A stretch of DNA of 7,467 nucleotides from Lactobacillus helveticus DSM 20075 = CGMCC 1.1877 (GCF_000160855.1 NZ_GG700752.1:495321-502787); one strand, 5' to 3'; positions 1-4,591 are shown, numbered from the stretch's first letter. The notes: a model not told the origin generated them from the sequence alone. Made by a program: numbers and translations.

Positions 1-510
1 TTAAAATATCACTCAAGGATAAATTATTTAGCAATTTAAATTGCTCTATCTAAAAATTTTTCACTCAATAAAACAGAATTTTTTCAAATTTGATCTCATA
101 TTTGTGTCTAGTAGATCACAAAAAAATAATTTTTTCAGGTAATCTATATTTTTCTAGTCCAACAAATGAAAAAAATTTTTTGTGCTCTGACTTTGAATTT
201 GATTTTATTTTTTGCCATAGCTTTAAAATTAACTCGAAAGAAATTAGCACAAGAGCGCAAATTTGAATTAATTTTTTTGAGTAAAATCATTTAATTTCAA
301 ATTTTTATTGCGAAAAATTATTTTCTGCTTCAATTTTTTTGACGACAAAATTATGCTGCCAACATTTTTTAGCTTAATAAATTTTCACTGCGCTTAACAA
401 AAATTATTTTTTCTTGCAAACATAATCTGTTTTTTTTGTGTGCAAGAAATTTCTTTTTCAAAACTCCAGAGATTATAATTGGCTTGTAAATATAATAATT
501 ATGTACAACA
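1..510. other. AT-rich spacer without a credible gene
   Basis: This stretch holds no convincing coding region on either strand. It is very AT-rich and carries about fifteen short A/T tracts such as AAAAATTTTT. Two structures stand out: a perfect 14-bp palindrome GCAATTTAAATTGC at 31-44, and a 12/13-bp inverted repeat (410-422 with 437-449, TTTCTTGCA...TGCAAGAAA) followed by a T-rich run. The A/T tracts are not obviously helically phased by eye. It could be a bent or protein-bound regulatory region of the neighbouring replicon, or decayed sequence; I cannot say which. Confidence 0.6.
474..496 (+). promoter_or_regulatory. Possible -10 boxes ahead of a very short RNA
   Basis: Two TATAAT boxes (474-479 and 491-496) lie just upstream of the hairpin at 512-557. 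The nearest -35 candidates are poor (TTCTTT at 451-456, 17 bp before the first box). If active, they would make a rightward RNA of only 50-70 nt ending at that hairpin. AT-rich DNA yields chance TATAAT boxes, so this is weak. Confidence 0.2.
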
Positions 511-511
511 C

Positions 512-557
512 AAAAAGCTCCCAAGAAGCCTAAACAAGGCGACTGGGGCTTTTTTTT
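512..557. terminator. Bidirectional intrinsic terminator
   Basis: A two-part hairpin has outer arms AAGCTCC / GGGGCTT and inner arms GCC / GGC. It has eight T on the right and five A on the left (five T in the leftward RNA). It lies just past the stop codon of the leftward HTH gene and should end that transcript; it can also stop rightward transcription out of the AT-rich spacer. Confidence 0.75.
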
Positions 558-562
558 ACACT

Positions 563-1087
563 TTATTTGCCAAAAATTCGTTGAAACCAGTTAGAGCGGG
601 GCTTTTCAGCATTCTCGTTTGCTTGATTATCGGTTTCTACAGTTGAACTAACTTTCTCATCATTGCTCTCAGCACTGGTATTGCTATTTTCAAGGAGCTT
701 CACTGTCATGTTATGAGAATCGTTAGCTAACTTACTAATGACTGCACTTTGACTCGTCCAATTAGAAATTTGTTGATCTTTTTCTTTTATTTGCTGATCT
801 TGCTTTTCGATTCTAGCAACTAATCGCTTGTTTTCTGCTGTTAGTTGACTTACTTGTTCCTGTAACAACTCAATAGCTGTTGGTGTCTTGGAAGTCTTGT
901 TAGACGGGGCTTTATGAGCTTCTAGATATTGTTTAACGTATGTTGCATTGAAATACTTAGCCTTACCTTTAGTGTGGTCTGGGCTAACATGTCTATCTGA
1001 TAGCCATCTACTTACAGAAGCTTTGCTAACCCCTGCTATAGTAGCAATCTGAGTTACTGTATATGTCTTATTTTTGTCTATTTTCAT
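563..1087 (-). CDS. HTH / coiled-coil plasmid-type accessory protein
   Basis: A 174-residue protein starting with a short helix-turn-helix (about residues 8-32, TVTQIATIAGVSKASVSRWL), of the kind that binds DNA in MerR/excisionase-like or XRE-like folds. A linker follows, then a Q/E/K-rich coiled coil (about 72-112), a low-complexity acidic stretch, and a short basic-aromatic tail ending NWFQRIFGK. This order matches the small proteins (DUF536-like) often encoded next to rep genes on lactobacillus plasmids; their exact role (replication, partition or copy control) is unsettled. The start is backed by AAGGAG nine bases before ATG. TTAGC/GCTAA half-sites (about 1088-1123) in its own leader could be an autoregulatory operator, which is inference. 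An upstream extended -10 overlaps a promoter pointing the other way. Confidence 0.85.
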   Translation of the reverse strand: MKIDKNKTYTVTQIATIAGVSKASVSRWLSDRHVSPDHTKGKAKYFNATYVKQYLEAHKAPSNKTSKTPTAIELLQEQVSQLTAENKRLVARIEKQDQQIKEKDQQISNWTSQSAVISKLANDSHNMTVKLLENSNTSAESNDEKVSSTVETDNQANENAEKPRSNWFQRIFGK

Positions 1088-1132
1088 GTTAGCTTACTCC
1101 TTGTTAGCCTAACTTGTAGAGTTAACATATAA

Positions 1133-1141
1133 ATTGTAACA
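1133..1141 (-). promoter_or_regulatory. Extended -10 promoter of the HTH gene
   Basis: In the leftward direction the sequence reads TGTTACAAT, an extended -10 (TGn plus TACAAT), about 45 bases before the ATG of the HTH gene. No good -35 is seen. The same bases form a copy of the TTGTAAC repeat used in the origin and overlap the -35 of the rightward promoter at 1134-1162, so one protein bound here could control both directions. Confidence 0.45.
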
Positions 1142-1162
1142 TTCTTCTCAATAGTTTATATT
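1134..1162 (+). promoter_or_regulatory. Sigma-A promoter facing the XRE gene
   Basis: TTGTAA (1134-1139) and TATATT (1157-1162) are separated by exactly 17 bp, with transcription expected from about 1169. It drives the structured leader at 1169-1311 and, by readthrough, the XRE gene. Confidence 0.55.
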
Positions 1163-1168
1163 AAACAA

Positions 1169-1311
1169 TAAGAATAGCAGTAGAAATAAAGGATCATATT
1201 TTGATCGGGTTGCCCACTGCCTTAACACTATGCTAGTTAAAAGAAGGCGCACAATCTATGCAAAGACTTCTTAAGGAGCGGCACGTACGGAAAGCGGCAC
1301 GTGCTTTTTTT
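1169..1311 (+). ncRNA. Structured leader or small RNA before the XRE gene
   Basis: Between the promoter at 1134-1162 and a terminator there is a ~143-nt transcript with no ORF worth calling. It can fold into successive hairpins: GATCA/TGATC (about 1192-1206), TTAAC/GTTAA (about 1222-1241), AGAAG/CTTCT, and the terminator GCACGT/ACGTGC. The XRE start lies 36 bases beyond the U-tract with no clear promoter of its own, so the hairpin may act as an attenuator for that gene. Alternatively this is an independent small RNA. I do not recognise a known riboswitch or T-box. Confidence 0.4.
1281..1311 (+). terminator. Intrinsic terminator or attenuator upstream of XRE
   Basis: A 6-bp GC-rich stem GCACGT (1281-1286) / ACGTGC (1299-1304) with a 12-nt loop is followed by seven T (1305-1311). 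It ends the leader RNA and stands between the promoter and the XRE start. Confidence 0.75.
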
Positions 1312-1346
1312 GTGTACGATTAATTAGTTAGAAAGGGAAGATAATC

Positions 1347-1619
1347 ATGACAACATGGAATGATGTAAAAAAAGAATTAACTTCTATTAGTCCAAAGGAT
1401 ATGAGTACTATTGAAGGTTTAGCATATCTACATGCCCAAAGGATTAAACAAGGAATCTCTCAAGTAGAGTTAGCTAAAAGAATTGGTATGAAACAACCAC
1501 AATTAGCTAAAATTGAGAATCTAACTTCAATTCCCAGCTTAGAAACGCTAGATCGCTATGCTAAAGGCTTAGGCTTAAAGGCGGTAATTTCATTTAAACC
1601 ATTAACTAATGGCGAGTAA
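1347..1619 (+). CDS. HigA-like XRE-family HTH protein, apparently orphan
   Basis: A 90-residue DNA-binding protein with a five-helix XRE fold over about residues 25-80; QVELAKRIGMKQPQLAKIEN carries the two recognition helices and is typical of HigA-type antitoxins. AAAGGGAAG lies about 7 bases upstream of the ATG. HigA partners normally follow a HigB/RelE-type toxin gene, yet the ~180 bases upstream contain only the structured leader, and downstream comes a terminator and the origin. I could find no toxin remnant in the upstream frames I read. It may be an orphan regulator of the replicon or a solitary antitoxin that neutralises a toxin elsewhere. The family call is secure; the job is inference. 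Confidence 0.85.
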   Translation: MTTWNDVKKELTSISPKDMSTIEGLAYLHAQRIKQGISQVELAKRIGMKQPQLAKIENLTSIPSLETLDRYAKGLGLKAVISFKPLTNGE

Positions 1620-1657
1620 AAAAGTTATGTCACAAATTTAAGGAACATAGCTTTTTT
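1620..1657 (+). terminator. Intrinsic terminator of the XRE gene
   Basis: An 11-bp stem (AAAAGTTATGT 1620-1630 with ACATAGCTTTT 1645-1655, one G-U pair) starts one base after the stop codon and runs into six T. Confidence 0.8.
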
Positions 1658-1750
1658 ATTTAGCCTTACTATTAATGTGGCTTAGGTTAACCTGTTTTTT
1701 ATGTTATTTAGATAGTTTAAAGTTACAAAAAAGGTTACAAAAACTGTAAC

Positions 1751-1778
1751 CTTTAGAAATGTTGATATATAGGGCTTT
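1751..1778 (+). repeat. Second repeat family, copy 1
   Basis: CTTTAGAAATGTTGATATA followed by TAGGGCTTT recurs almost unchanged at 3813-3841. A shorter form (AAACGTTGATACATAAGG) lies at 1923-1940. Copies 1 and 2 sit one in each iteron cluster of the origin, so the motif may bind a second initiator or host factor. Confidence 0.6.
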
Positions 1779-1922
1779 ATGTAGTATTGGTTACAAAGTT
1801 ACAATTATTTTTTAAATATTATAATCATAAATTTAATTAAAATAGACCAATAATGAAGCATATATATAAATATATGTGGCTGTGTGAATTGAAAAAAATT
1901 GTAACCTTGTAACCTGCTCATA

Positions 1923-1940
1923 AACGTTGATACATAAGGA
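1923..1940 (+). repeat. Second repeat family, copy 2
   Basis: AAACGTTGATACATAAGG lies between the two iteron pairs of the right origin arm and matches the core of the copies at 1751 and 3813 (GTTGATAYATARGG). Confidence 0.55.
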
Positions 1941-1993
1941 AAAATATGGTTACAAAAGGTTACAAAAAACTGTAACTTTTTTTGTAACCATAC

Positions 1994-2020
1994 AAAAAAA
2001 GCCCCATTTAGGGCTCTTTT
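1994..2020 (-). terminator. Intrinsic terminator of the rep gene
   Basis: In the leftward RNA, GAGCCC / GGGGC form a hairpin with a short loop followed by seven U (A-run at 1994-2000). The hairpin abuts the rep stop codon (2019-2021), so the rep transcript ends at the edge of the iterons and does not cross the origin. Confidence 0.8.
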
Positions 2021-3545
2021 AATAGTTTATTTCTTTTAGACCAATTTTACTATCTGTATCATTTTCAACTCCATCAGGTAACAGCATCATATTTTGCCAA
2101 ACTCTGGTAGCTTTGTAGCTAACTTTTCTAACAACTTCTTGGAATCCTAATTTTTTAATTTTCTTATTGAATTTTCGCTCTGTCATTCCCTTAACTTTCA
2201 AATTGTGCTTATCTGCCCAATCGATGAAATTAGTATATAGATCATGCTTCTCAACAATCCAACCATGATCCCCTGTATATTCTGGATCTGCCTCACATCT
2301 GGAAGCCACGAACCTGGCTACAGGGTCACTATCAAGCTGGAATTGTTTCCAATTCTCCTCGATAGCTTCACATTTAGGAAGCACATCCTGTTGAGATTCT
2401 CCTGTATCTCTACGTAACTTGGCAATTGAAAATGCATCAATACACTGTTTAGCGAATGCACCACGCTCTTTAGTAATTCTAAGCATTCCATATTTTTCTT
2501 CAAAATTCGGAATTTTGTGCCATTTGAAAATGTAAATTCTCCGTTTTTCCGCAAATCCTAAATTCTGAATCTCTGGCATGTCGTTTGTCGCAAATACCAT
2601 TGTAGCGTAGTTGGCAAACCGCAAATTTCTTTTATTCTTGACCTCTGCGTCAAACGGATTACCACCAGTCAACTGTTTGGCTGTTCCCATCATTGATGAA
2701 TCAATGTAAGAAGCATTCAAGTCATCATAGGTATTGAGTTCTTTGTGATACAGCTCTGCAAGTGCGAAATTAGTACCTGTCTTTACAATTTGATCAAACG
2801 ACAAATGAGAGTTAGTCCGAGAACCAATTAACTTTGAACCCCAATAATCTAAAAATTCAGACTTACCGTCCCCACCTTCACCAGTAATGAAGATCACGAA
2901 TTGAAGTGGTTTGTAGGAGCGGTAGAAGCTAGCACCAATAAGGATTTTTATTAATTCTAATAGCTTCTCATCACCGCCTAGACTCTCTAATAACCATTGA
3001 TTTGTACATTCTGCGTCACCATCTTCAAGATCGTAATCTCGCTTATAAGTGAAATAACGCTCAGGAGAATGCTCGACATTCTGATTCGTCATAATGTTAT
3101 AATCATAATAATCAAATGGAATGTAGTTCAGATTCAATGGGTCACTCTGATCGAATGTATCTTCATACTTTCGTCTGTCCATTAACGCTGTAACAAGGTT
3201 AGCAGTATCGTTTACGACCTTATTACTTAGCAGATTATAGGCATGGCGGTACTCATCATCGTAAAAGTAGCTTGCCACGATATTCCTAATCCCTGCAAGA
3301 TCAACTGGTTCCCAATAATCTCCATTATAGATGTAGCTGGTTGACTTGCCATTGTCGTCAACTACAGAAAACATCTCATTATCATCTAATATGGTCTTCG
3401 CTAACAAGTTTGGCTTAGCTCGCCAGCCTCGTGTATTACCGTACTGATCGATAATCGGTTGTGCCCAGCTAGGACGCGCTTTAAAATTACTGTCCTTTTT
3501 CTCAACTAAATGTAGTGAATTTTCTTTTTCTTTCTTTTTTGGCAT
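2019..3545 (-). CDS. D5/P4-type replication protein (SF3 helicase)
   Basis: A 508-residue protein with the D5_N plus superfamily-3 helicase layout of P4-type phage, plasmid and satellite replication proteins. A D5_N-like region spans about residues 45-195. The Walker A loop is TGEGGDGKS (221-229), the likely Walker B is LNTYDDLN (about 270-277), motif C is ATMVFATNDMPEI (314-326), and the probable arginine finger lies in EKRRIYIF (333-340). A C-terminal winged-helix-like region (about 405-485) may bind DNA. No primase catalytic domain is present at the N-terminus, so it is better read as origin-binding helicase/initiator than primase. GGAGG lies nine bases before ATG. Its likely target is the iteron cluster immediately 3' of the gene. 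The family is certain; origin binding is inferred from the SaPI-like layout. Confidence 0.92.
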   Translation of the reverse strand: MPKKKEKENSLHLVEKKDSNFKARPSWAQPIIDQYGNTRGWRAKPNLLAKTILDDNEMFSVVDDNGKSTSYIYNGDYWEPVDLAGIRNIVASYFYDDEYRHAYNLLSNKVVNDTANLVTALMDRRKYEDTFDQSDPLNLNYIPFDYYDYNIMTNQNVEHSPERYFTYKRDYDLEDGDAECTNQWLLESLGGDEKLLELIKILIGASFYRSYKPLQFVIFITGEGGDGKSEFLDYWGSKLIGSRTNSHLSFDQIVKTGTNFALAELYHKELNTYDDLNASYIDSSMMGTAKQLTGGNPFDAEVKNKRNLRFANYATMVFATNDMPEIQNLGFAEKRRIYIFKWHKIPNFEEKYGMLRITKERGAFAKQCIDAFSIAKLRRDTGESQQDVLPKCEAIEENWKQFQLDSDPVARFVASRCEADPEYTGDHGWIVEKHDLYTNFIDWADKHNLKVKGMTERKFNKKIKKLGFQEVVRKVSYKATRVWQNMMLLPDGVENDTDSKIGLKEINY

Positions 3546-3582
3546 ACTAAAAAACCTCCGTTTTGCCAGACACGAGTTTGGA

Positions 3583-3758
3583 CAATTCCGAAGGCTTCTT
3601 CTGCTTTGATCTATCTCACGAGACTTTGCAATAGGTATATTTTTCGTGTATAATACTTAGAGAATTAAGGACATAAATAGCGTCTTGAATTCATATAAAA
3701 TTGACTGTTAGATCAAAGCAACTTCGAATTAGTTTACCAGACTGAGTCATCGGAATTG
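3583..3758. repeat. Inverted repeat linking the rep leader and the divergent small RNA
   Basis: A perfect 11-bp inverted repeat, TGCTTTGATCT (3602-3612) and AGATCAAAGCA (3710-3720), is accompanied by a second pair, CAATTCCG (3583-3590) and CGGAATTG (3751-3758). The leftward rep leader and the rightward small RNA therefore carry the same two motifs in the same order. TTTTTCGTGT also occurs twice (3640-3649, 3761-3770). Confidence 0.65.
3626..3654 (+). promoter_or_regulatory. Strong sigma-A promoter for the rep-divergent small RNA
   Basis: TTGCAA (3626-3631), 17 bp, TATAAT (3649-3654): a near-consensus promoter reading away from rep, start expected near 3661. A leftward TATTAT (3651-3656) overlaps it and might serve rep, though without a good -35. 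Confidence 0.75.
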
Positions 3759-3766
3759 CTTTTTTC
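3661..3766 (+). ncRNA. Small RNA (~106 nt) divergent to rep
   Basis: This is a complete small transcription unit with no ORF: near-consensus promoter, ~106-nt body and an intrinsic terminator (AAGCAACTTCG 3716-3726 with CGGAATTGCTT 3751-3761, one mismatch, then six T). It shares the AGATCAAAGCA and CGGAATTG motifs with the 5' leader of the rep mRNA. In the leader, CGGAAUUG could pair with the CAACUUCG arm of this RNA, so it could act in trans on rep expression. That is a hypothesis; it is not a plain antisense RNA, since the two are transcribed divergently. I do not recognise it as a known RNA family. Confidence 0.6.
3716..3766 (+). terminator. Terminator of the rep-divergent small RNA
   Basis: An 11-position stem with one mismatch and one G-U pair has a long 24-nt loop and is followed by TTTTTT (3760-3765). 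The long loop leaves AATTAG and CCAGACTG single-stranded and open to pairing. Confidence 0.65.
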
Positions 3767-3804
3767 GTGTTCTCTTTTTAATTTCTTTCATTATTATACC
3801 AAAC

Positions 3805-3833
3805 TTAATAGTCTTTAGAAACGTTGATATAAT
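3805..3833 (+). promoter_or_regulatory. Candidate promoter inside the repeat copy at 3813
   Basis: TTAATA (3805-3810), 17 bp, TATAAT (3828-3833). The -10 lies inside the third copy of the GTTGATA repeat. A transcript would start near 3840 and could run to the terminator at 4015-4050. No ORF with a credible ribosome binding site follows. Confidence 0.4.
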
Positions 3834-3841
3834 AAGGCTTT
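3813..3841 (+). repeat. Second repeat family, copy 3
   Basis: CTTTAGAAACGTTGATATA followed by ATAAGGCTTT matches the origin copy at 1751-1778 over nearly its full length, with one substitution, one inserted base and one A/G change. The two flank the rep gene in the same orientation about 2.06 kb apart. Confidence 0.6.
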
Positions 3842-3958
3842 TTTTGCTTTTAGTTGATTCTAAATCCCAAAAATGAAGTCTTTTTAATTTGAGTTGATGT
3901 TAGTTAATTTTAAAGATAATACCATATTTGATGTACACGCAAAAATTTTAGTTTTCTG

Positions 3959-3967
3959 TGTTACAAT
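3959..3967 (+). promoter_or_regulatory. Extended -10 promoter of a small RNA
   Basis: TGTTACAAT: TGn plus TACAAT, with no clear -35. It includes GTTACAA, the origin repeat, as does the promoter of the HTH gene at 1133-1141. Confidence 0.45.
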
Positions 3968-3973
3968 CCATGT

Positions 3974-4050
3974 AGCAACGAAGTAATTACAGTGTTAGAA
4001 AGCAACATACTCAAAAAGCCCTACCGTGTTAGCGGTAAGGCTTTCTTTTT
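3974..4050 (+). ncRNA. Small RNA (~77 nt)
   Basis: An extended -10 promoter and a good terminator frame a ~77-nt transcript without an ORF. GTGTTAG occurs twice, once in the body and once in the terminator loop. The sequence after its terminator resembles that after the terminators at 4290 and 4592, so it may be the outermost, most diverged part of the toxin-antitoxin repeat array. Partner unknown. Confidence 0.45.
4015..4050 (+). terminator. Intrinsic terminator
   Basis: AAAGCC (4015-4020) plus TACCG (4022-4026) pair with CGGTA (4033-4037) plus GGCTTT (4039-4044), with one C-A mismatch and loop TGTTAG, then C and five T. Confidence 0.85.
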
Positions 4051-4083
4051 GCACATTTGAAGAATTCCCGATCTTTTATCCAA

Positions 4084-4109
4084 TAAAAAAGACGGTCATT
4101 CGACCGCCC
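4084..4109 (-). terminator. Terminator of the module 1 RNA
   Basis: The leftward RNA has a 7-bp stem GGCGGUC/GACCGUC (one G-U), a 4-nt loop and six U (A-run 4085-4090). Confidence 0.85.
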
Positions 4110-4168
4110 TGCTAATTTTTGAGCTACCAGCTAGTAGCCCACGCACATCACGTGCATACTTTCTCGTA
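4084..4168 (-). ncRNA. Small structured RNA, RNAII-like (module 1)
   Basis: A leftward ~85-nt RNA folds into three hairpins: GCAC/GTGC, GGGCTAC/GTAGCTC with loop TAGCTG, and the terminator GGCGGUC/GACCGUC with loop GAAU. Its terminator is a close relative of that of the antitoxin RNA at 4349-4418, differing in the loop (GAAU against GAGU). The loop is complementary to the UUCG loop of the terminator at 4290-4316, just as the loop of module 2 fits its toxin terminator. No toxin ORF is seen in the matching rightward region, so this looks like the antitoxin half of a decayed module. Confidence 0.55.
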
Positions 4169-4174
4169 CTAGTA

Positions 4175-4203
4175 GTTATACCGATCGACCGCGAAAGCAT
4201 CAA
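4175..4203 (-). promoter_or_regulatory. Sigma-A promoter of the module 1 RNA
   Basis: In the leftward direction: TTGATG (4203-4198), 17 bp, TATAAC (4180-4175); start expected near 4168. Confidence 0.65.
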
Positions 4204-4289
4204 GTGCTTTAAGAAAGCTCTTAAGAAGCGATTAAAGCATATGCTTGATCAGTTTCTACGTTGATTCGTAGCATAGCTGCGCCACTACC
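4204..4289 (+). other. Structured non-coding remnant before the module 1 terminator
   Basis: By position this should be the toxin RNA of module 1, but there is no recognisable -10, no ribosome binding site and no Fst-like ORF. It contains an imperfect long inverted repeat (ATCAAG TGCTTTAA from 4199 with TTAAAGCA..CTTGAT ending near 4248) and a hairpin CTACG/CGTAG (about 4256-4271). Confidence 0.4.
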
Positions 4290-4316
4290 AAGTCGTCCTT
4301 CGGGGCGACTTTTTTG
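4290..4316 (+). terminator. Intrinsic terminator (module 1, rightward)
   Basis: A 9-bp stem AAGTCGTCC/GGGCGACTT is closed by a TTCG loop and followed by six T. It is the counterpart of the toxin terminator at 4592-4618. Confidence 0.85.
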
Positions 4317-4328
4317 CATATTTGCAAA
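4301..4328 (+). repeat. 28-bp direct repeat, copy 1
   Basis: Identical at 27 of 28 positions to 4604-4631: second half of a terminator, T-tract, and TTTTGCATATTTGCAAA, which is itself an inverted repeat. A weaker relative follows the terminator at 4015-4050. The 303-bp spacing marks the unit length of the duplicated toxin-antitoxin module. Confidence 0.8.
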
Positions 4329-4348
4329 ATTTCCAATCTTCTGGGTAC

Positions 4349-4373
4349 AAAAAAAGCGGTCACTCGACCGCCC
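4349..4373 (-). terminator. Terminator of the antitoxin RNA
   Basis: The leftward RNA has a GCGGUC/GACCGC stem, loop GAGU and seven U (A-run 4349-4355). Confidence 0.9.
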
Positions 4374-4418
4374 ACGTTTTGCATGCTCTTGTATCTACAA
4401 GACCACTTCTTCAATTCT
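4349..4418 (-). ncRNA. Antitoxin RNA (RNAII) of a type I toxin-antitoxin locus
   Basis: A leftward RNA of about 70 nt, divergent from the toxin mRNA. Its 5' end carries UAGAAUUGAAG, an 11-nt perfect complement of the toxin codons around position 6-9. It is followed by AAGU and a GGUCUUGUA stretch that pairs (with wobbles) with the start codon region. Further on, GCAUGCAAAAC pairs with GUUUUG(G)CAUGC at the 5' end of the toxin mRNA. CUUGUAGAUACAAG forms a hairpin, and the terminator loop CGAG is complementary to the CUCG of the toxin terminator loop. Complementarity through direct repeats plus a terminator-loop kiss is how RNAII of the Fst/par family works. Expected to block translation of the toxin. 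Confidence 0.75.
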
Positions 4419-4424
4419 ATTATC

Positions 4425-4453
4425 ATTATATCATGGTAAAATGGTTTTGGCAT
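4425..4453 (-). promoter_or_regulatory. Promoter of the antitoxin RNA
   Basis: In the leftward direction: ATGCCA (4453-4448), 17 bp, perfect TATAAT (4430-4425); start expected near 4418. Its -35 overlaps the start point of the toxin mRNA, so the two promoters interleave. Confidence 0.65.
4434..4442 (+). promoter_or_regulatory. Promoter of the toxin mRNA
   Basis: An extended -10, TGG plus TAAAAT (4437-4442), with no good -35. Weaker than the opposing antitoxin promoter, as expected for a type I toxin. Start expected near 4449. Confidence 0.5.
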
Positions 4454-4500
4454 GCTTAATGCCCCTACACTGCTGTAAAAGGCTAGAAAGGAGCTGTGTC

Positions 4501-4572
4501 ATGCAAGATTTACTTACTTCAATTCTAACCATTCTGTTTTTGCACGAACTAAATGAATTGCTTAAGCATTAA
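4501..4572 (+). CDS. Fst-like type I toxin peptide
   Basis: A 23-residue peptide reading MQDLLTSILTILF then LHELNELLKH: a short polar start, a hydrophobic helix (about residues 4-14) and an amphipathic charged tail. Fst/Ldr-family toxins have this plan and act at the membrane. AAAGGAG stands 8 bases before ATG. Family members are usually around 30 residues and many have a proline-glycine motif in the helix; this one lacks both and is short, so the peptide may be a weakened or diverged toxin. The identification rests mainly on the RNA arrangement (repeats, antisense RNA, leader structure) and less on the peptide. It is too short for homology-based gene finders. Confidence 0.65.
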   Translation: MQDLLTSILTILFLHELNELLKH

Positions 4573-4591
4573 CATTCATGCATTAACGGTT

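Larger units (their letters stand above)
1684..1992. other. Iteron-type replication origin 3' of rep
   Basis: At least eleven copies of GTTACAA or its complement lie here. Left cluster: 1721, 1733, 1745 (reversed), 1789 and 1798. Right cluster: 1899 and 1907 (both reversed, 8 bp apart), 1948 and 1958 (10 bp apart), 1971 and 1983 (reversed). Between them is a ~94-bp core of about 17% GC containing a near-palindrome CATATATATAAATATATG (1859-1876). A palindrome AGGTTAACCT sits at 1684-1693. Clustered iterons on both sides of an easily melted core, directly 3' of a D5-type replication gene, are the hallmark of SaPI-like and some plasmid origins. The repeats are visible; the origin role and binding by the neighbouring Rep are inference. 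Confidence 0.8.
4376..4456 (+). repeat. Direct repeat pair a of the toxin-antitoxin locus
   Basis: GTTTTGCATGCT (4376-4387) and GTTTTGGCATGCT (4444-4456) differ by one inserted G. The first copy is transcribed leftward in the antitoxin RNA and the second rightward at the 5' end of the toxin mRNA, giving 11 bp of potential pairing with one bulge. Confidence 0.75.
4398..4527 (+). repeat. Direct repeat pair b of the toxin-antitoxin locus
   Basis: CAAGACC-ACTT then CTTCAATTCTA (4398-4419) matches CAAGATTTACTTA then CTTCAATTCTA (4504-4527). The second copy covers toxin codons 2-9; the first is the 5' part of the antitoxin RNA, on the other strand. Confidence 0.8.

Noticed and set aside
1700..1990. 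CRISPR array reading of the repeated GTTACAA motifs
   Set aside because: Repeats are only 7-10 bp, in both orientations and irregularly spaced around an AT-rich core; this fits iterons, not CRISPR.
2318..3185. Additional ORFs inside the replication gene (2318-2554 minus, 2997-3185 plus)
   Set aside because: Out-of-frame shadows of a gene with clear helicase motifs; no own ribosome binding sites.
3897..3986. A 29-codon rightward ORF (MLVNFKDNTIF...)
   Set aside because: No ribosome binding site; it runs through the extended -10 promoter of the 3974 small RNA.
4110..4170. tRNA-like hairpins
   Set aside because: The GCTAC/GTAGC and GCAC/GTGC stems do not form a cloverleaf with a T-arm; they read better as hairpins of a leftward small RNA.
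4053..4264. Open rightward frame ending in a basic helix-like stretch (SIKCFKKALKKRLKH)
   Set aside because: No usable start codon before the last few codons and no ribosome binding site; it runs through the module 1 RNA and its promoter.
4256..4453. A 65-residue leftward reading frame
   Set aside because: It spans the antitoxin RNA, its terminator and a second terminator; no ribosome binding site and no protein-like composition.
4261..4500. A 103-residue rightward reading frame ending with the Fst-like peptide
   Set aside because: It starts at TTG without a ribosome binding site and runs through a terminator, the antitoxin RNA and a promoter. Only the last 23 codons have a proper start.
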